This document shows positions 7,217 to 11,073 of a stretch of DNA of 11,073 nucleotides, one piece after another; positions within the stretch are counted from its first letter, which is position 1, and each line of letters begins with the position of its first letter. The position numbers and the translations under genes are program-made. The notes below the pieces were generated by a model. It was not told the DNA's origin. It saw only the letters and a program-made list of their open reading frames with translations, and made no database searches. The DNA is from Syntrophaceae bacterium UBA2188 (GTDB lineage Bacteria > Desulfobacterota > BSN033 > UBA1163): NCBI GenBank assembly GCA_002327985.1, contig DCVM01000114.1, forward strand, positions 1,217 through 12,289. The letters are read 5' to 3'.

Positions 7217-8001
7217 CTTTGAATGCCCCCTTTTTTTAAAAGACTGATCCGTGGCATTCCTGAGATAGGATTTTGGTCTATCCATACCTCACAACCATAA
7301 ACACTTTCGATATGCTCTTTGGTGATGACCTCCTCGGGTGTTCCCATTTTATAAATCCTCCCTTCCTGGAGAAGAATTAGCCGATCACAAAATTCCGAGG
7401 CAAGGTTCATATCATGAGAGGCCATGACAATGGTCAGGCCTCTCTCCCGGTTGAGGGTGAGGATCAGATTGAGAAAGTCCATCTGGTGATGGATGTCTAA
7501 GTTAGCCGTGGGTTCATCCAGAAGAATGACCTCTGGTTCTTGAGACAAAGCCCTGGCAATAAAGACCCTCTTTCTTTCTCCACCGGAGAGTTCGTCTATC
7601 GATCTCTCAGAAAAAGGAAGAATATTCGTCCAACCCATCGCTCTTTTTGAAATTTCCAGGTCTTTTTCACTTTCAAACATGAAATGCCCGATATAAGGAG
7701 ACCTTCCCATCAGGACTGTCTCAAGGACACTGAAAGGAAAGAGGATCTGAGTTTCTTGGGCAACCACGGCAATCTTCTTGGCAATATCGGTCCGATCCAT
7801 CTTTTTCATGGGAATGCGTTCGAAGAAAATCTCTCCCTTCTGGGGGGAGAGGAGGCGATATAGGATTTTGAGGAGGGTGGTCTTCCCAGATCCATTGGGC
7901 CCGATCACACCCACAAACTCTCCCCTCTCCACTCGAAAAGAGATCTCTTTGAGCACCCAATCTTCATGATAACGGAAGGAAATAGAATCGGCCTCAATCA
8001 T
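7213..8001 (-). CDS. btuD: cobalamin ABC importer, ATP-binding protein
   Basis: 262-residue cytosolic ATPase of the BtuCD-F importer. All ABC motifs are intact: Walker A GPNGSGKT at 34-41, Q-loop glutamine near 82, signature LSGGE at 138-142, Walker B VILLDEP at 158-164, and the switch histidine in ASHD at 196. Length and the FecCD-type partner place it in the iron-siderophore/B12 (FepC/BtuD) family. That family alone cannot separate iron chelates from B12; the cobalamin riboswitch at the head of the operon favours B12. The ATG overlaps the btuC stop by 4 bases (ATGA), and its own stop overlaps the ammonia-lyase start in the same way. Confidence 0.9.
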   Translation of the reverse strand: MIEADSISFRYHEDWVLKEISFRVERGEFVGVIGPNGSGKTTLLKILYRLLSPQKGEIFFERIPMKKMDRTDIAKKIAVVAQETQILFPFSVLETVLMGRSPYIGHFMFESEKDLEISKRAMGWTNILPFSERSIDELSGGERKRVFIARALSQEPEVILLDEPTANLDIHHQMDFLNLILTLNRERGLTIVMASHDMNLASEFCDRLILLQEGRIYKMGTPEEVITKEHIESVYGCEVWIDQNPISGMPRISLLKKGGIQR

Positions 8002-9029
8002 AATGATTTGATCACCTTTCTCGTCCTCAAAAGGTAGATGAAGAAGGGCCCGCCAAAAGCGGCTGTGATCACCCCCACCGGTAACTCCGTTGGGGCAAGA
8101 AGCGTTCTGGCAAAGGTGTCCGATGCAATTAGAAAAGAAGCGCCGATGAGTGCGGAAGCAGGAATGAGAAGACGATGGTCAGGTCCAAAAATCAGTCGCA
8201 CAGAATGGGGAATGATGAGACCCACAAAACCAATGAGGCCACATACGGAGACGGATGCCGCAGTGATCAAAGAGGCTGAGAGGTAAGAAACCAGTTTCAA
8301 TTTTTCTACATTAACTCCTAATTGGATAGCATTTTCCTCCCCGGAAAGAATGAGGTTTAAATGGCGGGAGCGGAGGTAGAGCAGGAAGCCACCCAATAAA
8401 ATATAAGGAAAGATGATGAGAATGGCCCGGGTATTGGAGAAACTGAAATCTCCCATCAACCAGAAAATGATCGTATGGAGTTCTTCTTTCTGGGAAACGG
8501 AAATGAAAAACATGATCAGGGCTGAGAGAAAGGAACCGATGATCACTCCTGCCAACAAGAGGGTGTGGGGGTGAATCTTCCCACCCTGTCTTCCGAAATA
8601 GAAGACAGCGAGAACGGTCAGGAGAGCTCCCAAGAAGGAGGCCAGTGGAAGTCCAAAGGAAAAGGCGTTGAGCCCCAAGAGAATGGCAAGGATGGCGCCC
8701 ACTGCTGCACCGCTTGAGACCCCAAGAATATAAGGATCGGCCAGAGGATTCCTTAAGAGGGCCTGAAAGGTCGCTCCTGAAACAGAAAGGCCTGCTCCTA
8801 CGAAACCTGCTAAAATCGCTCGAGGAAGCCTGAGAGAAAGAATGATCGTCCGTTCCGTCTCGCTCCCTGCACCCTTCAGCCCCAGAAGCGACTCGAAGAG
8901 GATGCGGATCGAACGAAACGGTGGAATGTTTACGCTCCCGATGGTGATGGATACAAGGATGACAAGGATCAAAAGGAAACAAAGTAAGATGGATAGGGTA
9001 AGGACTCTTTTGGCGGTGACGAGTTTCAT
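7998..9029 (-). CDS. btuC: cobalamin ABC importer, permease (FecCD family)
   Basis: 343-residue inner-membrane permease, very hydrophobic, with the many-helix layout of FecCD/BtuC proteins (usually about 10 helices). Family markers: a long N-terminal helix at about 10-30, LRLPRAILAGFVGAGLSVSG at 66-85, QALLRNPLADPYILGVSSGAAVG at 89-111, GLIGFVGLIIPHSVRL in the last third, and a PTELPVGVITAAFGGPFFIYLL end. I chose the ATG at 9029. A TTG at 9053 would add 8 residues but lies inside the heptamer repeat. GGGA a few bases upstream of 9029 is at best a weak ribosome site. It is separated from btuF by 61 bases, the only non-overlapping junction in the operon. Confidence 0.9.
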   Translation of the reverse strand: MKLVTAKRVLTLSILLCFLLILVILVSITIGSVNIPPFRSIRILFESLLGLKGAGSETERTIILSLRLPRAILAGFVGAGLSVSGATFQALLRNPLADPYILGVSSGAAVGAILAILLGLNAFSFGLPLASFLGALLTVLAVFYFGRQGGKIHPHTLLLAGVIIGSFLSALIMFFISVSQKEELHTIIFWLMGDFSFSNTRAILIIFPYILLGGFLLYLRSRHLNLILSGEENAIQLGVNVEKLKLVSYLSASLITAASVSVCGLIGFVGLIIPHSVRLIFGPDHRLLIPASALIGASFLIASDTFARTLLAPTELPVGVITAAFGGPFFIYLLRTRKVIKSL

Positions 9030-9036
9030 AAAATCC

Positions 9037-9092
9037 CAATGCAAAGTGTTCAATGATCAATGAACAATGACCATTGATAATTTTTCAATGCT
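9037..9092. repeat. degenerate heptamer tandem repeat at the btuF/btuC junction
   Basis: Read on the plus strand in steps of seven from 9037, the units are CAATGCA, AAGTGTT, CAATGAT, CAATGAA, CAATGAC, CATTGAT, AATTTTT and CAATGCT. Three consecutive units (9051-9071) are CAATGAN without exception, and a fourth differs by one base. The array fills nearly the whole space between the btuF stop and the btuC ATG. It may be a simple-sequence expansion or a small dispersed intergenic element. Confidence 0.6.
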
Positions 9093-10005
9093 AATTTTGT
9101 ATTGGTTTCTTAAACCCCTCAGGATGAAGAACTCTCGCGAGCACCTCCATTCCATCGATAATGCGCGGTGATGGCCGATCGAGTAAGTCCGAGTCAATGA
9201 GATGGATACGGCCATTTTTTACAGCGGGGATCGTCTTCCAACGAGCCCATTCGTGAAGGACCTTTTGATAATCCCCTTTAGGATTCATCGAACTAATGAC
9301 GATCACCTCCGGAGACCTTTTCAAAATCTCCTCCATACTCATCCGAGGATACCTTTCTTTCTCTCTTCCTGCAATGTTTTCGCCTCCGGCAAGCCGAATG
9401 AGGTCATCCGCAAAACTGCCTCTTCCCACTGTGACGATGGGAGCATCTCCAATCTGAATAAAAATTTTAGGCCGGGTAAGGTTCCGGGTTTGTTCGATCA
9501 CCCTTTGGCTCCTCTTCCTCATCCCCTCAATGATCCCCCTTGCCTCCCTGTCCCGATTCACCACCTGACCAATATGAGCAACGCTCTGGAGGATGTCATC
9601 AAAATTCTTTGGATAGATGACATAGGTCTGAAAACCCAGTTTCCCTAAACGATCTACCATCTCCCGGGTATTTCCAGCTCCTGTAGCAATAATCAAGTCG
9701 GGTGCGAGGGAGGCGATCGTTTCAAAATCAAGACTGATATAACTTCCCACCCGCACTTTGGCTTTGGCTTTTTCTGGGAAGTTACAATGGATGGAGACGC
9801 CTACGATCTCTTCATCGAGCCCGAGGCTGAAGAGAATTTCGGTGATATTGGGAGCCAGGGAGACGACCCTCTTGGGGGAAAAGGAGAAGGTAACTTCCCT
9901 TCCTACTTCATCTATAAACCGAAGGGGATTCGAGTAGGATACCGATGTCCCAAATAAAATGACCAGAGACAACCAAAAGATTGCTTTTATCAAATGCTTT
10001 TTCAT
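9091..10005 (-). CDS. btuF: periplasmic cobalamin-binding protein
   Basis: 304-residue substrate-binding protein of the ABC importer. The N-terminus is a Sec signal peptide (MKKHLIKAIF followed by a hydrophobic stretch, cleavage probably in SVSYS-NP near 25). The mature part has the two-lobe helical-backbone pattern: RVVSLAPNITEILFSLGL at 46-63, then GVSIHCNFPEKA, ETIASLAPDLIIATG, and near the C-terminus RPSPRIIDGMEVLARVLHP. The HCNFPEKA segment resembles the CNYP region of B12-binding relatives. The frame extends upstream to 10083 inside tonB, but the ATG at 10005 directly starts the signal peptide and overlaps the tonB stop as ATGA. No Shine-Dalgarno is visible, so coupling to tonB is likely. 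Confidence 0.9.
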   Translation of the reverse strand: MKKHLIKAIFWLSLVILFGTSVSYSNPLRFIDEVGREVTFSFSPKRVVSLAPNITEILFSLGLDEEIVGVSIHCNFPEKAKAKVRVGSYISLDFETIASLAPDLIIATGAGNTREMVDRLGKLGFQTYVIYPKNFDDILQSVAHIGQVVNRDREARGIIEGMRKRSQRVIEQTRNLTRPKIFIQIGDAPIVTVGRGSFADDLIRLAGGENIAGREKERYPRMSMEEILKRSPEVIVISSMNPKGDYQKVLHEWARWKTIPAVKNGRIHLIDSDLLDRPSPRIIDGMEVLARVLHPEGFKKPIQN

Positions 10006-10754
10006 TGGAGTTGAAATTTGACGGGGATATTCACCCAGAGCGGAATGGTCTTTTCCCCTTTCTGGGCCGGTACAAATTTCCACTGTCTCACTGTGATGAG
10101 GGCTGAACGATCAAGCAACTCATAACCGGACGAGCTTTTTACCTCAATCTGTCCCACCCGTCCATTCGGAAGGACTTCCACTTTCAGGACGACCTCTCCT
10201 TCGTATCCCTTCCGCCTTGCCTCCTGGGGATAGATGGGCTTTGGATTTTCAGCATACTTGGGTCGAACAAAGAGAATCTCTCCGTCGGAAAGGGATGGAT
10301 TTTTGATCGCCAATTTTGTTTGTCCTGAGGAACCGGCGGGTCCAAGAGAATCTCTATGAGACTCTACGGTCACTTTCTCTTCTCTCATACTGCCTCTTTC
10401 CCATTTCTCATCTTCAAGAAGGAGCGGCAAAGGATGGCTAACAGGAACGACCTTTATGTCGGTCTGGACAGGAAGGGTTTCGGTTTTCTGCTCCATGTCC
10501 ATAACAGGATCTTCTTCTTTCTCCTTTCGGAGTAACCTCTTTTCTGGATGAATTGTGTTTTTTACCTCTTGCTTTACAGGTTGGGGAGGCGTTTTCGTTT
10601 CAGAGATCAAGGGTAAAAGGGAGACCTCAAGGTTGAGGTGTCGGAGTCCATTGACTTTAAAGTCTGGAAAAAAGAGGCCCGAAATAAAGAGAAAGCAGAG
10701 ATGAAGCCCCAATGAGATAGATAAAAAGATCTTCAGGGTCAGCGTTCCATTCAT
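10002..10754 (-). CDS. tonB: TonB-family energy transducer
   Basis: 250 residues. An N-terminal membrane anchor (about 8-30) is followed by a long charged, proline-containing linker (about 52-165). The last 85 residues form a TonB C-terminal domain: PKPIYPQEARRKGYEGEVVLKVEVLPNGRVGQIEV, with the YP motif at 175-176, then SSGYELLDRSALITVRQWKFVPA. It should couple the inner-membrane proton gradient, through ExbBD encoded elsewhere, to a TonB-dependent outer-membrane receptor. As first gene of the B12 operon it is probably dedicated to a BtuB-like receptor, which is not in this window. The ATG at 10754 is preferred. A TTG six codons earlier sits in the terminator T-run and is unlikely. Confidence 0.88.
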   Translation of the reverse strand: MNGTLTLKIFLSISLGLHLCFLFISGLFFPDFKVNGLRHLNLEVSLLPLISETKTPPQPVKQEVKNTIHPEKRLLRKEKEEDPVMDMEQKTETLPVQTDIKVVPVSHPLPLLLEDEKWERGSMREEKVTVESHRDSLGPAGSSGQTKLAIKNPSLSDGEILFVRPKYAENPKPIYPQEARRKGYEGEVVLKVEVLPNGRVGQIEVKSSSGYELLDRSALITVRQWKFVPAQKGEKTIPLWVNIPVKFQLQ

Positions 10755-10770
10755 ATTCCAAATCCGAAAC

Positions 10771-10808
10771 AAAAAAACCCAGCCTTCTTATGAAAGACCG
10801 GGTTTTTT
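10771..10808 (-). terminator. riboswitch-controlled intrinsic terminator ahead of tonB
   Basis: On the minus strand AAAAAACCCGGTCTT pairs with AAGGCTGGGTTTTTT across a short loop. The stem is about 15 pairs with two G-T wobbles, ends in seven T residues, and lies 17 bases before the tonB ATG. Its position between the cobalamin riboswitch and the first gene makes it the expected expression platform: formed when B12 is bound, avoided when it is not. It is almost symmetric, so it could also stop transcription from the other side. Confidence 0.85.
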
Positions 10809-10819
10809 CCTACCTTACC

Positions 10820-10853
10820 CTTCACAGTCCTCCGTCGAAGACCTATTGTGAAG
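10820..10853 (-). promoter_or_regulatory. additional hairpin between riboswitch and terminator
   Basis: On the minus strand CTTCACA pairs with TGTGAAG, and inside it GTCTTC pairs with GAGGAC, separated by a 4-base bulge (ATAG). The stem totals 13 pairs. It sits 4 bases after the riboswitch P1 stem and 11 bases before the terminator. It may be part of the switching platform or a spacer that isolates aptamer from terminator. I could not identify an antiterminator pairing by eye. Confidence 0.5.
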
Positions 10854-10857
10854 CGCA

Positions 10858-11018
10858 TTCAGGCAGGTTTTCTGGCTTTCGGATCATCCTAATCCTTGCC
10901 CCTTCCCATCCCGACCTAATCGAAGGATAGTGGATATGGCAAGTTTCGTACCCGATAACAGCGGCGTGGCCGTCCCCGACTCTCACGGGGTTCCCTTTTC
11001 GGCTTTAAGCCACCTGAA
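10858..11018 (-). ncRNA. cobalamin (adenosylcobalamin-type) riboswitch
   Basis: Minus-strand leader RNA that binds a cobalamin. The closing P1 stem is TTCAGG (11013-11018) with CCTGAA (10858-10863). The 5' part carries GGTGGC, AAAAGGGAAC and GTGAGAGTCGGGG, followed by GGCCACGCCGCTGTTATCGGG, which matches the conserved core consensus. The 3' part holds the B12 box AAGCCAGAAAACCTGCC (10862-10878), near-identical to the family consensus. The peripheral region between them has a stem from TTGCC and GGCAA. It is followed by a hairpin, an intrinsic terminator and tonB-btuFCD, so it should turn the operon off when B12 is abundant. Confidence 0.93.
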
Positions 11019-11037
11019 CACGGATCAATTTTATCTC

Positions 11038-11067
11038 TTCATACCACAATCTTTAGGTGAATGTCAA
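11038..11067 (-). promoter_or_regulatory. promoter of the B12 riboswitch operon
   Basis: On the minus strand, TTGACA (11062-11067, perfect), an 18-base spacer, and TATGAA (11038-11043, 4 of 6) preceded by TGG, giving an extended -10. Transcription would begin near 11031, about a dozen bases before the riboswitch P1 stem, as expected for a riboswitch leader. Confidence 0.7.
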
Positions 11068-11073
11068 CTTTAT

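Noticed and set aside
7217..7285. 23-residue extension of the ammonia-lyase into btuD
   Set aside because: The extension is the btuD C-terminus in another frame; ATG 7216 in an ATGA overlap fits the operon style and family length.
8311..9060. 249-residue reading frame on the minus strand inside btuC
   Set aside because: It is another frame of btuC, rich in His, Ser, Pro and Arg with no recognisable domain; btuC itself matches its family from end to end.
10006..10083. 26-residue extension of btuF into tonB
   Set aside because: It would bury the signal peptide inside the protein; the ATG at 10005 starts the signal peptide exactly and overlaps the tonB stop.

Overview
The window looks like a chromosomal segment from a Gram-negative bacterium of moderate G+C content. 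A TonB protein, a periplasmic B12-binding protein and a secreted beta-propeller all imply an outer membrane and periplasm. Gene style and promoter style would suit a Desulfobacterota (deltaproteobacterial) or similar anaerobic lineage, but that placement is an impression, not something the sequence proves. There are no mobile elements, rRNA, tRNA or CRISPR arrays.

Layout. (1) 1-233, minus strand: a complete tiny transcription unit, with a TTGACA promoter, a near-perfect Shine-Dalgarno and a 23-residue lysine-rich peptide. A second possible promoter points off the left edge. (2) 341-2869, plus strand: pxpA, pxpB and pxpC, the three subunits of the prokaryotic 5-oxoprolinase, which recycles pyroglutamate to glutamate. 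(3) 2990-5794, minus strand: a two-gene operon with its own promoter and terminator. It encodes a cytosolic NYN-domain protein with an OST-HTH/LOTUS module, followed 3 bases later by a secreted protein made of about 13 beta-propeller repeats. (4) 5795-6010: a spacer with inverted repeats and the NYN promoter. (5) 6011-11067, minus strand: a vitamin B12 uptake operon. It reads promoter, cobalamin riboswitch, intrinsic terminator, tonB, btuF, btuC, btuD, then a threonine ammonia-lyase with an ACT domain.

How the B12 operon works: when cobalamin is plentiful the riboswitch should let the terminator at 10771-10808 form and stop transcription before tonB. When it is scarce, TonB (energy for outer-membrane uptake), BtuF (periplasmic capture) and BtuCD (inner-membrane ABC import) are made. 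Three of the four gene junctions are 4-base ATGA start/stop overlaps, including btuD to the threonine ammonia-lyase gene, so that amino-acid enzyme appears to be part of the B12 regulon. The one junction that is not an overlap, btuF/btuC, is occupied by a degenerate heptamer tandem repeat.

Most worth a second look: the ammonia-lyase coupled to the B12 operon, the unannotated lysine-rich micro-gene, the heptamer repeat, and the pairing of an NYN/LOTUS protein with an exported propeller.
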